From assembly GCA_949130485.1 (NCBI GenBank), contig OX422185.1, positions 10,011,118 through 10,075,117 of the forward strand: a stretch of 64,000 nt of DNA, given 5' to 3'. The translations under genes and the position numbers were made by a program. Below are positions 36,001 through 46,039 of the stretch, piece after piece; positions within the stretch are counted from its first letter, which is position 1, and every line of letters begins with the position of its first letter. Under the pieces are notes generated by a model. It was not told the DNA's origin. It made no database searches and saw nothing but the letters and a program-made list of their open reading frames with translations. Source of the stretch: Agelas oroides (lineage: Eukaryota > Porifera > Demospongiae > Agelasida > Agelasidae).

Positions 36001-39000
36001 ACATACCTCTGAGCATTCTTTCGCATCATGTAGCAACACAGCAAGCATACTCTGGGAGGTGTCCTTTATACCAAACTTCTTGAAGGAGTCAGAAATCTGC
36101 AGGGGGAACAGCTTAAATATCACAGCTACAGGTTGTACAACTTCCAAACTTTGGGATTTCATGTACTGTATTTATTCAAATAAAGCGCATGATCCACAAG
36201 AAATTCAATTCTGGGAATTAATGGATGGATCCAACTTAGCATAGGAGCCATTAATTAATTTTGGGTTGATCCAATTTAGTGCAATACCAGGAATGAAGCC
36301 TCCCAATTGTCCCAGTCAGTTTATTTTGTGACAACAAAGGGCAGTCAAGAACAATTTCGAGCTATCCCATAAATTTTCTACTTTGTAGTTTGTAAGATTT
36401 TTTGTTGCTGCAGCTGCTACTGTCTATCAAGAACCTCACTTCTGGAGAACTGAAGGCCAGGAACTCTTTGCATTTCTGTTAGACCCAAAAAATTTTCACA
36501 TTTGAATCCATTGCAACGCATAATCTAATCTAACGCAAGAAATTCAATTCCTGGAATTTATGGGCGGATCTAACTTAACGCATGCCCACTCAACTTGCAT
36601 GGTTTTATTCAATGTAGTGATGGCCCACACATCATGAAAAGCAATTAGACACATTCATTCGCATTTATCCCACAATGTTCACATTTCTACTTTGCTTCAC
36701 TGCTAACCCATCCAGCTGGCGGACCTTCATTCTAAAGAAGCCAACATACTGGTACTTGTAGGTAATGGCACAAGAATGTACAGTCACTCATACAGTCTAC
36801 CTGATCTCCTTGTCATATGCTTGCACATGCAGTCAACCCAACAGATATGATTCTCCATTGTAGACTTATGCACAAACAGCCAAACAAGAGCTTCCACACA
36901 CTGCATGTAGTGTATGGCTCACTCCAATCACAGTAGTGTATAAACACAACCAGACGTGAGGGAACGAACATGCCACAATTTAGGGAAGTAGAGAAAAGCC
37001 CTTCCCTTGTGAAGTATGTGGCCATTACCAATTTGCTTTCTAGTTTGGAGTTTTAGAGACAAGCTCACAAGGGTTCACCCCTACCTCATCAGTCTATGTA
37101 TTGTCTGTGAGTAATTAGCAGAAGCGGCATGAGTTTGACTACTGTTGATTTCAGTCCCATTTGAAGATTGCATACTCTGTGGCCACACCTGGTGACAGTT
37201 ACCATAACAACTTCCTGTTGACAGACCTTCATGCAAACTGCAGGACTGCTATACACTGAGCTGTACAAACACTTTGTGATGCAAGTTTTCCCACTTGCTG
37301 GAAATCCATATATCACAGTAGCTATTTGGTATTGCAAGCATCAATACATATTTCCATTGTCGACTCTAACCCTAACCCTGACCACTGTTCCTAAATTACA
37401 AAGATTTGACGCTCTTGCATCACCCTGTCAATTTCAACAAGTCGGTCTAGGTTTCAGCTCTATTCAAGCATTGCATGCATAGACATTAATTCATGTAGCT
37501 ACTAAGTGGACCATATTACTGACGACCATGTGAAAGTGATGGAGTTGGAAGACTCGGGACTAACATTGTGCGGATGTAAGTCTCACATGTGAAGCACTTT
37601 ATTTGAAAGTGTCTGTATATCCATAGCCTCATTCCAAGACCTGTCCAAGAAAAGAGATCTGGTATCCACTGTTTATGCATGCCAACATTCCAGGAATTCT
37701 AGGATAATGTTGTGTCACCTCCATGTGTTGTGATGTCGGCTACGTGTATACTGCCATCTGTTTTTGATTATACTGTTGATAATGGCCATTTGTAGGTAAG
37801 ACCTAGATTCTGCTGTTTGTATGCCTTCCAGTGACATTGAGGTGAAGTAATGGCACTCAAATTTGCTGTAAGTGTCTGTCACGTATTTACAGAGGGAGAG
37901 AACCTTTCTCTGGCTGGGCTGCCTCAGGTTTCATATTGAAGATACAACCTTCCTTTTTGAGGTGAAGAGTGTCCGAGGCAACAGGTTGAGTGACAAATGC
38001 CCAGGTCAGAAGGCCTAGGTGACAGCTGCTTGGGTACTACATGCATAGACATCATCGTTCACAACCACATGATATACACTGTCATTTGATGCATGCTACC
38101 ATAATCCTACATGAGCTCTATGCACTAATGTGTAAACAGTGGACACTAGGTCTTAGACACTAGGTCTTAGACAGGCCTGGGAATGAAGCCAGTACGCCCA
38201 CTAGGGGAATGAAGCTAGTACGCCCACTAGGGGAATGAAGCTAGTACGCCCACTAGGGGAATGAAGCTAGTACGCCCACTAGGGGAATGAAGCTAGTACG
38301 CCCACTAGGGGAATGAAGCTAGTACGCCCACTAGGGGAATGAAGCTAGTACGCCCACTAGGGGAATGAAGCTAGTACGCCCACTAGGGGAGTGAAGCCAG
38401 TACACCCACTAGGGGAATGAAGCCAGTACGCCCACTAGGGGAATGAAGCTAGTACGCCCACTACGGGAGTGAAGCCAGTACGCCCACTAGGGGAGTGAAG
38501 CCAGTACACCCACTAGGGGAATGAAGCTAGTACGCCCACTAGGGGAATGAAGCTAGTACGCCCACTACGGGAGTGAAGCCAGTACGCCCACTAGGGGAGT
38601 GAAGCCAGTACGCCCACTAGGGGAATGAAGCCAGTACGCCCACTAGGGGAATGAAGCCAGTACACCCACTATGGGAATGAAGCTAGTACACCCACTATGG
38701 GAATGAAGCCAGTACGCCCACTAGGGGAATGAAGCTAGTACGCCCACTACGGGAGTGAAGCCAGTACGCCCACTAGGGGAGTGAAGCCAGTACACCCACT
38801 AGGGGAATGAAGCTAGTACGCCCACTAGGGGAATGAAGCTAGTACGCCCACTACGGGAGTGAAGCCAGTACGCCCACTAGGGGAGTGAAGCCAGTACGCC
38901 CACTAGGGGAATGAAGCCAGTACGCCCACTAGGGGAATGAAGCCAGTACACCCACTATGGGAATGAAGCTAGTACACCCACTATGGGAATGAAGCCAGTA

Positions 39001-41933
39001 CACCCACTAGGGGAATTCACCTCTTGAGGTAAAGGTCCTCTCATCCTAGCTCTGCTGTGTTGTTGTTAACCAAATATGGACCACTCTCACTCCTCAATTT
39101 TCATGTGCTTGAAACCATTTTAAGTCCTGATTAGTTGCACACCTGTACAATGGCATTGCAATGTTGGAAGGTTTCACAGAAGCTCTTTAAGTGTGCAGGG
39201 TAAGAAGTTTACAAGTCACCTCTAGTGTGCACTAAAATTCAATTGTCGTCTTGGTTCATGCTTTTAGGGTAGTCAGGTAGTGCATCATTATGGCAACCGG
39301 CCATCCCTACAGAGGATGGTTTAGAAATGATCTCATGCTAATGCCGATATTCTAGGTTTGTTGATGTAGAGAGCTCTCTTGTATTGTCAAGAGAAGTGGA
39401 GGGAGTGATACTGAAGACAATATCATGTGGGCAATGGGCAATAGGTAAGGGAGATGGTATCCTAGAATATTGTGGCTCTCTTACATTAGTTGAGGGAGAA
39501 AGGCTGAAGATGATCTCTGAGTAGACATTTCTGGTCTTCATCAGCTGCTGCTCTTTGTTCACAACTGCCCTGTTCACTGCTGCCAACACATGGAATCGAC
39601 TTACAAGCTGCAGAGAGAAACGTGTAGACTCACATCAAAGTGACGAGAGAGTCTTGTTTTGTGTTCTAGGCCTTCATACCAATATTTATCACTTGCAGTA
39701 CCAAAGTGGGAGAAGGCTTGTGTGTAGCTTATCACAAGCAATTACCTAGGCACAGGTGAACAATTGAAATAGTGTTGCATTTCTGCAAAATGATATTTTC
39801 CCTTGCGCAAGGATTGGTAGTTGAGCAGCATCAGCACTATAGTTATATCACAAACAGGGTTGATGAAATCCAAGTGAAAGGACTGCCTTGTCAGGAATGC
39901 ACCACTCCCCCAGACATCAATCTAATGTTTCGATACTGGTTAGTCACTGCGTATGATGTGGGATGTTGACTACATAGTGGTATAAGCAGCACTGTCACAC
40001 CAACTATGACTACAGTTTCTCATCAGCCCCTGCACTACCTGCAAACGTCCCACCTCAAGCCAAGTTTTGTAGGTCAGTCATCACATGATCTACTCACAGC
40101 TAGCTGTTCTGACTTTGTCTGCTTTTGGAATTGGTTCTTCTATATGTCTCGCCCCCAGACCTCATCCGGTGCGTGCATCACTTCCAGTATAACGTGTGTG
40201 ATACTGAAAGCGATCCTGCGCTGGGTTTGGTTTCGGGTCTGGACCTCAGCATTGGTGGCTGCATGTGCAAGTGCGTTCATAGTTTGAATTATACTCAGAA
40301 CCCTCATCTTGTGAAAAGTAGCCACAGTATTCAACCTCAGGACCAGTAAGCAACATGTGTATATTGCACACTTGCCCACACATGAGTGTAGGAGGTGACC
40401 GATGAGAACTATAAATGTCGCTTACTTGCCCTTAGGTATGTCTATGCCAGGTTACTCCCATAGACTCTATGGTTACAACTGCAACTGCAGGTCAAAACTT
40501 TGAGTGACCGCTGATTTTGGCCATGCATAATCCTTTGACCATACCACAAATTGTTTTAATCCACTGTAACCATGTTTCTACATGTAAGCATGCTTTGACT
40601 GTTGATCACCTAATGTTTGAGTTGCTTAAACCACTGACCACGTGTGGTTGCAGTTGTGACTACTCTTAGATAAACAAGCAACAATCTCTCTACCTGGTAC
40701 ACATTAAATACAACTGGAGGATCATGTAGGATAGCCGATTTCCTTGCGTAAAGAATGGCCATAGCATTTATGTCACTGGACAGCCTGGCTGTTACCACGC
40801 TGTAGGTGTGATCATAGATAGTCCAGTAGGAAATCCAACTCCCTTGTGTAAAGAATGGCCATAGTACTTATATCACCGACCAGCCTATAGGCATGACCAT
40901 AGATAGTAGAGTAGCTATCTATGGCGTGAGTGTTAGGCAGCCGGATTGCAGGTTAGAGTAAGGGTTAGGGTTCGGCAGGTGAACAGTAAATGCTGTGGTC
41001 TATCATGAAAATTTTGGTCCAGGGTAAAAATTGGTCTGAGAGGACAACATTGGCAGCCAAAATTGCCCCCCCCTCCCCCTGCTGAAAATGGTTCGTATGC
41101 ATGTGCTGTGTTCCCGAGTATTGTAGTAGCTCAGCAACAGACCACATCAGTAAGGTGTAGTAAGTAAAAGGAAACAGCAGGCATCTGATGTCTTGAACGA
41201 AGTCTACACACACAGGCAGCAGCAGTTGCTGCACCGTGGCAATTTTGATTAGTATGCACCCTATTTATTTTGGTGAGGAATTGGCGATGCTATTGCCAAA
41301 TGTAATCCTGCTAGGACAAGTTTTGGCAAGAGGGGACCATTTTTGGCAACCAAAAGGGGTTTGGGGGGACCAGTTTGGCAGCCAAAATCGGTCCAGGGGA
41401 CGACTTTTGGGTAGGACCGATATTTGCGTGACAGGTCATTCTTCATGTGAGGAAGTCAGATAGCCAACTCCCTTGCGTAAAGAATGGCCACAGCATTTAT
41501 GTCGAGGACAGCCTGGCTGTTGCCATGCTGTAGGCGTAATTATTAGGCAGCTGGATTGTGAGTTAGGGTTAGCCAGACTCTCGCCACGAGTCAGACTATG
41601 TAGGTAAGGGTTGGGCAGGTGAACAGTAAACGCCATGGTGGTTCGTTGTGTGAGGGAGTTGGATATCCTACATGATCCCACCCGGACTTATCTACCTCCC
41701 ATGTACATGTCATGCATCAATTTACAGCCTACAGTGAAAGTGTCACTAACAAAGGTAGGGTCGAGCAAAGCTGCTTGCATCCTTCCTCCTGTAGCATCAC
41801 TTCTCAATGTGGAAGCGTTTCTCACTCTGCAGAACAGCACCATTGTAACCCAGCTCTCCGCAGCGCAGCAGGTGAGCTGGAAAGTGAGAGGAGCCGGAGG
41901 GGTAGATGGGTCTCCTTCGAGCTCCATGGGCAT
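30015..41933 (-). CDS. TPRKB: TPRKB-like KEOPS subunit (Cgi121 family), 5 exons
   Basis: Exons on the minus strand: 41933-41751, 39607-39485, 36096-36007, 31741-31655 and 30101-30015. Every junction is phase 0 with GT/AG, giving 189 residues (human is about 175). Landmarks follow human TPRKB from memory: WVTMVLFCRVRNASTLR, then LLDPTF joined to LVSRFHVLAAVNRAV, MKTRNVYSEIIFSLSPSTN, ISDSFKKFGIKD, VEDLVNRVDGEVAPLDM, and the C-terminus FPEERSISSLENSVVTRM ending KDVT. The protein binds TP53RK/Bud32 in the KEOPS complex, which makes the t6A modification of ANN-decoding tRNAs. Introns of 2.1, 3.4, 4.3 and 1.6 kb hold a minisatellite, a Copia element and SINEs. The exon 1 donor is a weak GTTAGT. The start lies 62 bp from the divergent GTF2H5 start. 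Confidence 0.88.
30330..30738 (+). repeat. SINE cluster with two C-tracts (TPRKB intron 4)
   Basis: A truncated TAAGGTCTGACTGTCAG block with a C-tract (30330-30417) is followed by a full copy: GGATCCCTGGCAGCTCAGCC, a tRNA-like A-box and B-box (GCGGGTTCGAGTCCCTCC), a CT-rich region, TAAGGTCTGACTGTCAGG and a second C-tract ending near 30738. The order of modules matches 1656-1951. Confidence 0.75.
30818..31165. repeat. Diverged direct repeat, copy 1
   Basis: Shares TGTACTATG(G/A)GAAAT, GGCATC, AAAAGCTCACTAAAA and a GGGG(T/C)GTTTA block, in the same order, with 32010-32335. Both copies lie in TPRKB introns. Non-coding. Confidence 0.6.
32010..32335. repeat. Diverged direct repeat, copy 2
   Basis: Mate of 30818-31165. 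Non-coding. Confidence 0.6.
32449..32700. repeat. Purine-rich tract with 54-bp tandem units
   Basis: Almost pure A and G on the plus strand; two to three copies of a unit of about 54 bp (GGAATGAAGGAAGGGAAGGA and so on). Open frames here are low-complexity artefacts. Such tracts can form triplex DNA. Confidence 0.9.
32763..32946 (-). repeat. Copia 3' LTR, 184 bp
   Basis: On the plus strand it starts TGTTGATCAA and ends TTCACAACA. It appears identical to the copy at 35738-35921. The adjoining CTCCCACTT is the polypurine tract on the minus strand. Confidence 0.95.
32954..35689 (-). CDS. Copia gag-protease-integrase frame with in-frame RT deletion
   Basis: One open frame, most likely starting at the MGTDKW methionine (35650). 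Order: gag; a CCHC knuckle (CWDCQEVGHIRRFC, about residue 226); protease (WIIDSGATSHM, about 283); the integrase zinc region; the integrase core with VHSDVCGP (about 484), RTDNGGEYV and QNGVAERMNR. The reverse transcriptase opens normally with AIPCKWVFKVKYG and RFKARLVAKGYA, but near 33131 the frame passes straight to the end of RNase H (KHINIRFHYVREAIEEG, then MIADLLTKPL). The palm with its YVDD box and most of RNase H are absent, yet the frame stays open. Such a copy would depend on another element's reverse transcriptase. Confidence 0.9.
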   Translation of the reverse strand: MCIETVFRSLTVRMGTDKWSIDKLGSSNWITWKFQMRHYLLSKGLWKYVDGTEVLAEGATDAAQRTFRDNSQKALSTIVMAISTPQLYLVTSCESPRDVWDTLRSHFERGTLANKLFLKKKYFRKEMKEDTSMEAHLKEMKELTDKLASIGTAISEEDQVVTLLGSLPPTYSTIVTALEARVDDVSLDFVQQALVHEEQKRKDALKPDSSPDSALYSKGGYRPRRQPVCWDCQEVGHIRRFCPKNRPADKSHKASAAEQCTEEDEYEYAFPMSGTTPNREKWIIDSGATSHMTFQKHLLHDYREFDTPEKVGLGDGRVVDAVGTGSVCLTMQFKVSDLRRAKMHKVLYVPKLACNLFSVIAAAQQGNLVKFGSSKCWIRNREGNLRGMGSLNGSLYHLNCEPVLPVTEQASAACEHSADLWHQRLGHVNSKYLIDLSQKEMVTGKKLPKEAQLSFCEGCVEGKMHCQPFKSVGESHCSSRKLQLVHSDVCGPMDESLGGKRYFVSFIDDYSRCCAVYFMYGKSEVFEKFKEFEASTTNESEQYIGTLRTDNGGEYVSKEFEAYLKSKGIKHQLTIPYTPEQNGVAERMNRTIMESARAMMSHANLPSSYWAEAVATAVYVRNRSTSSALREDMTPYEKWYSRKPDVSRLRVFGCIAYAHIPDSQRRKLDKKAQKYRFVGYCRDSKGYRLLDEETRRVVKRRDVVFNEMSFNINNPSQQATIDLDSEPEQNPSISEDAQRQHVRQSSRMRRQPVRFGFDDYVDVATVDHLACRAAQVLEPKTIEEALSSDEADKWKAAADSEYSSLLQNQTWDLVELSSDREAIPCKWVFKVKYGENGHIERFKARLVAKGYARTKHINIRFHYVREAIEEGIIEIEYCPTDVMIADLLTKPLSKERFERLRQMMGLINLTN
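35738..35921 (-). repeat. Copia 5' LTR, 184 bp
   Basis: Identical to 32763-32946 as far as can be read. Flanked by the primer-binding site (35723-35737) and the GGAAC duplication. Confidence 0.95.
36181..36600. repeat. Dispersed repeat with mate at 45187-45385
   Basis: Contains TTGATCCAATTTAG, GAATGAAGCCTC, TTTATTTTGTGACA and GTTGCTGCAGCTGC blocks, in the same order as at 45187-45385. Two internal direct copies (AAGAAATTCAATTC) lie near 36195 and 36537. Non-coding; in TPRKB intron 2. Confidence 0.6.
36601..38160. other. TPRKB intron 2, no gene recognised
   Basis: No coding signal. It includes a short CTAACCCTAACCCT trace near 37367 and a partial AGCCTCATTCC MITE-like end near 37626. Confidence 0.55.
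38165..39017. repeat. 27-bp minisatellite, about 31 copies, with higher-order structure
   Basis: The unit is GAATGAAGCTAGTACGCCCA followed by CTAGGGG, with variants (A/G at position 3, T/C in GC(T/C)AG, AC(G/A)CCC, CTA(G/C/T)GGG). The variant order repeats as a block of about 10 units (about 270 bp) in the second half. The array opens with AGGCCTGGGAATGAAGCC, close to the reverse complement of the TA-MITE terminus. There are no unique spacers. It lies in TPRKB intron 2. Confidence 0.95.
40730..41560. repeat. Three diverged copies of an about 90-bp exon-like repeat
   Basis: Copies near 40735-40815, 40845-40915 and 41461-41555 share GCGTAAAGAATGGCCA, TTTATGTC and ACAGCCTGGCTGTT. A partial inverted copy is near 41652 (GGATATCCTACATGATCC). 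It looks like an exon on the minus strand but does not fit the TPRKB model. In TPRKB intron 1. Confidence 0.6.
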
Positions 41934-41995
41934 CGTTTCTAATTATACGACGATACGAGAGAAAAATTAAGAAGTGCTGGGGAGATAGTATTGGG
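41934..41995. promoter_or_regulatory. 62-bp bidirectional promoter region TPRKB/GTF2H5
   Basis: Only 62 bp separate the start codons of TPRKB (minus) and GTF2H5 (plus). Transcription starts and core promoters of both genes must lie within, or overlap, each other's 5' ends. The segment is AT-rich (AATTATACGACG, GAAAAATTAAG) with no obvious TATA or CpG feature. Confidence 0.6.
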
Positions 41996-44060
41996 ATGGT
42001 GAATGTCAGTAAAGGACTTCTTTTAAAGTGGTAGGTTCCAGCCACTCTGTGTGAAGTGGTGTGACTTTAGGAAGACTAGTAGTGTAGTGTAGTGTTTTGT
42101 AGTTACGGACTGGAGAACTTATATGTCAAATGCAGGACACCTAGTTTGGTTTCCGGACCCTTTCTGTATAATTTTTTTTAGTCTCACAAGTCAGACTCAC
42201 CCCCACTGATTTTTTTAAGACAGTGAGAAGGAAGAGTCTATTGATTGACTGGTTGGTATGCTCAGTGGGAATTTTACACACTTCAGTGGACTAGGCAGAT
42301 AAATAAATCCTCTATCATTCAACAATATAGTTTGATATCTTTTGTGACTGGTATTAGTAGGAAAGACAGTCCAGCCCAAAGTTGTTGGCCTTCAGTTTGG
42401 GAGACTCTTAGAGCGTACACTTGTTAGGGAGGTCTGGAAGCACTCTTTCCCATCCCATTCATAACACTTAATAGAATCAGAGTAATCAAGGATTCTAAGG
42501 TCATTTTCTTTGGGATACTAAGTATACATGCAGCACTTCCGTACACATACTGTTATAGTCCTGTTATAGAGGATTGTGGTTGTCCGGTTGTCGTAGCTCA
42601 GTGACAGAGCACTGGCTGCACACGCCAGGTGTCCTGGGTTCGATTCCCGGTGACTGCCTGCCTTTTCACTTTCCTCTATTTTCGCCTCATAATATCTAAA
42701 TTCTCTTTATGTTATAGCCCTGTTTCCAAGCTGTTGTGTGCACACGAGAGTCTGAGAGCTATTACTGCAAAATGTGCATTAGTTTGTAATAAAGGGGATA
42801 TTTCATCAGTGATTAACCTGTAGAAAAGTAGTCTTCCTTCATCTCCAGTGTGATGGTAGCTATCCACTTGATTGCTGCTGTAGATATGCACTAATAAGCT
42901 CTAGGAGAACTCAAAATGTTACTCCAAGGGAGAGCACATGAGCACATGAATGCCCAAAAACTGTCCAACTTTCCTTGAAGTAATCCAAAATGGCCTATCA
43001 CAAAAACTCTTTCGAGTCACCCTTCACAATGTTCACATGGTATTGATACCAACCAAAACTCTCTTTGCCTGCATGTTCTAAATTGGGCTCCACATTTTTG
43101 GGGGTTACAATTCAATAACTAGCACTATATGCATGACTTCAAAGTTCAAGATATGCTCATGCACCGACTCACACAATTGCATGAGTATCTTTAACCTTAA
43201 GTGGTAAAGAAAATGGAGTGTGCTACTTAATATATGACTCTGCGTACATATGTACATGAAATGTGCATGCAGAGCATATTTTCACATGCAGAACAGTCAC
43301 CAAGATAGGACAATGAATTTTTATCATATCTAGAGGGGTATGATGGAAAAAAGACACCACCCATTGCCCTACCCATCCACTGACTGTTGTTAAATGCACA
43401 CCTGCAGGGTGTTTGCATATTTGGCAGTGCATGAGCAGAAGTATGCAAATTGGTGCAGGAGCATGTTAATGGGGTGATTTGATTTGATATGTGTATGCGC
43501 ATGGAATGAGTGAATGCAATGGGTTAAATGTTTGCTGGGACACTTGTCTGCTTGCTATATCTATGAAGTGATTAACTTGAAGTGAGGTATCGACTGTACA
43601 GGTTGATACCTTCAGTGTTTACATTGAGTAAGTTGGGTTGAATTCTGAGTAGGAAATCTGATGTTGATATGAGTCGTAAACCCACCTATAGAGACTATCC
43701 TGTGACCTTAATCCTCAGAAAAGAGGGAGGTTGGATTCACAGCTATCTTATATTTACCTACACACTACTAACAGTGATATAACTGGTTTGTTGAACTTTA
43801 ACTTTCAAACCCATTTTCCCTACCACACATATTTAAAACACTACAGCAGTGATGCTGCCATTAAGCAGTACATCAAGTTCTTGGATGAACACAACCTCCT
43901 TGGGAAGAAGTTCATTCTCCATGACTTGGATGATGTCCACCTCTTTGTAGCTGGAGATGTTGCCCATAAGCTGCAGGAGAAGTTGGATGAACTCATGGAG
44001 AGAAACTCTTATTCTGAATTTGGACAAGAAGCCCAAGGGCAGAGGGTGCGCAAGGAGTAA
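41996..44060 (+). CDS. GTF2H5: GTF2H5-like TFIIH subunit 5 (TTDA/Tfb5), 2 exons
   Basis: Exon 1 (41996-42030) encodes MVNVSKGLLLK plus two bases. Exon 2 (43850-44060) completes a cysteine codon and continues DAAIKQYIKFLDEHNLLGKK, FILHDLDDVHLFV and HKLQEKLDELMERNSYS. The intron is 1.82 kb with GTAGGT and CAG borders. The order matches the 71-residue human protein (MVNVLKG, KQF, LGKKFI, DIDDTHVFV, LQERVGELMD), with a basic C-terminal tail of about 11 extra residues. The protein stabilises TFIIH through p52 and stimulates XPB in nucleotide-excision repair and transcription. The intron carries a tRNA-like SINE head (42592). It is divergent with TPRKB and convergent with the Roc-COR-Death gene. 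Confidence 0.92.
42592..42662 (+). repeat. tRNA-like SINE head
   Basis: Cloverleaf-like: A-box TAGCTCAGTGACAGAGC, anticodon stem CTGGC/GCCAG, T-arm CTGGGTTCGATTCCCGG and a mostly paired acceptor stem (GGTTGTC with GACTGCC). The anticodon loop lacks U33, and the CT-rich sequence after it parallels the other SINE copies. A real tRNA gene is less likely. Confidence 0.6.
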
Positions 44061-44479
44061 CTTGAAGTTTTGCAATCGTGGTAGCATGAATCCATTAGTT
44101 TCACCATGCATAGAGTTATATATGCCTAGTAGCAACATTAGTTATAATTATTGTAGATGTTCACATAATACTAGTTCAAAATATGTCATCCATTCACAGT
44201 TGTTGTACTATGGTTACTTATGTCTTATACCAGTTAGCTCCATTTTTTTTTAATCAAAGTAACTTAATTATGGAAAGTGCATTGTGATTTGAATGATCAT
44301 GAAATTGGTGAACTGTCATGTTGAGCACCAAGCCCTGTCACTTCATGACAAGCTATCCATGTTGTATGTTATTCTGTGGCATTGTTTCACGTAATGGCAG
44401 TAATAATAACAAGATCATGTGCTGCTGCCACAAAATAGCATAAGAATATCAGGATCGAATTGTTGAGCTAGCTTAATTG

Positions 44480-44560
44480 AAGGGCTGAGAACCAGAGTGG
44501 TCTACTAATCTTGAGTTCCCTCCCCCCAACTTGGGAATGCTCTTAAAACGTAACTACCAT
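44480..44560 (+). mobile_element. Half copy of the GAAGGGCTGAGAA MITE
   Basis: Begins GAAGGGCTGAGAACCAGAG and continues with GTGGTCTA, CCCCCC and GGGAATGCTCTTAAAA. This matches one half of the element at 2675-2899, read on the minus strand. The other terminus is missing. Confidence 0.65.
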
Positions 44561-45186
44561 CCACTCAGCCTTGCTCACTTGTGAACTACTGTGTGCTACC
44601 TACTGCAGCATCTTAGATTTAAAGCTGAAGAATCAGTCAATAAATCAAAATCAGATCCAATAATGACAGAATAGTGTGACAGCAGTGAGGTACAGGAGCT
44701 GGAGCAGAACTAAATGAAAGTGAGTATCATGAGTGAAGGGCAGTTTTGACCCGTTTTGCAAGTTCTGAGTGGTCAATATCGTCCAGCAAGTCAAGGAGAA
44801 CCTCCCAGGTTGCATCAATTCCATTTCCCCTCAACCAATGCTTCATGGTTGCCTGGCAACAGCTCACTGGACCATCCAACTTATGCTCTGCTTCGATGAG
44901 GTCTAGAGTCCAGCCTTCAACATCAAAGTTGAGAAGAGCACCTAGCTGCTTCCACTGAGGTGCTATCTGCTTGATGATCTGTATCTTTCCACTAGCTGAC
45001 CTCATTTTCATCAGTTGGGCAAGAGTTGGCTTCTCAGCTGTGGTGGAAGGTGAGAACAACACCTAAAGTTATAACACACAATACAACCATACTTACACTA
45101 ATAGAATGCATGGTCCAATCTAGCACACAAAATTTGATTCTGCAAGTTTGTGCACAGCTCTGACTTGCACAATGTCCATACTAAGA

Positions 45187-45385
45187 TATTGAGGTTGATC
45201 CAATTTAGCACAAAATCAGAATGAAGCCTCTTGGCTATGAGCTGATTTATTTTGTAACAGGAAAGTAGAAATGTAGGACAGATTTAGAAAAGCTGCTTGT
45301 TGCTGCAGCTGCCAACAACCTCACTTCTTCACTATAAAAGCTCTGAATACAGAGAACTGAAGATCAGCAACTTGCTTTGTTTTAA
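45187..45385. repeat. Dispersed repeat, mate of 36181-36600
   Basis: Shares TTGATCCAATTTAG, AATGAAGCCTC, TTTATTTTGTAACA and GTTGCTGCAGCTGC in order. It lies in the last intron of the Roc-COR-Death gene. Confidence 0.6.
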
Positions 45386-46039
45386 TAGGGACCATACTAA
45401 CAAAAGTTTAGCGTTCCCTCCCTATGTTGGGTCAGCTGGTTAGAACGTGTGTTAGAGACGTTTACGATGTTTACCAAGTTTATTAACTGTGGTAGAGTCA
45501 GAGATTGGTGAAGGTGAGGGGTAAAGTGGTCCTGAAAGTAAAGTTGCTACTGCACCTGCAGAGCATAACACATGGAACACAGTGATTGTTACATTTAATG
45601 AAACTACCTACAAATTTACATTTCGATTTAATGTGTTGCTTGCAGAGGCTTACTGAGTGTGTCAACTGTGGGAGAACCTTGAGAAGATGATGGCTGAGGG
45701 GAAACTCTTTCTCCCAGTGGAGTAGCAACTGCATCTGTTGATAAATGTACAATCATCAATTCTGCAGCACTACATGCTGTGCATCCAACTTACATCTACA
45801 TTAATAACACCGTAACACACCTGTATCTTTTCCTTTTCTGGGGCTAGTACCGCTTGGTGGAACAGGGGGAAATTGAAAGGAAGAAGGTGACTGCTGCTGT
45901 GGAATTGCTGCAGTGGATAAGAGATACAGAGGCCACAAAGACTAAATTTTTCATTTCCCACAACCAATAAACAGAATTCAAATGACAGCAATACTTTTGT
46001 GGAGTGGGGTATGGCCACTCATGTGTGTGAGAGTGCACA

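Noticed and set aside
37367-37382. Interstitial telomere (CTAACCCTAACCCT)
   Set aside because: Only about two units; too short to mean anything alone.
38165-39017. CRISPR-like regular array
   Set aside because: Units are directly adjacent 27-mers with no unique spacers, in a eukaryotic intron: a minisatellite.
40140-40379. 79-residue minus-strand frame ending in HVILEVMHAPDEVWGRDI
   Set aside because: It lies inside TPRKB intron 1 with no recognised family and no matching partner exon.
40694-40815. Minus-strand exon-like segment reading SSDINAMAILYARKSAILHD, considered as TPRKB exon 1 or 2
   Set aside because: It recurs in three diverged copies (40.7-41.6 kb), one with a stop. The exon at 41751-41933 fits TPRKB far better and joins 39607 in phase with no insertion relative to the human protein.
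42592-42662. Functional tRNA gene (anticodon reading CAC, or similar)
   Set aside because: U33 is missing, one acceptor pair mismatches, and a CT-rich SINE-like tail follows; better called a SINE head.
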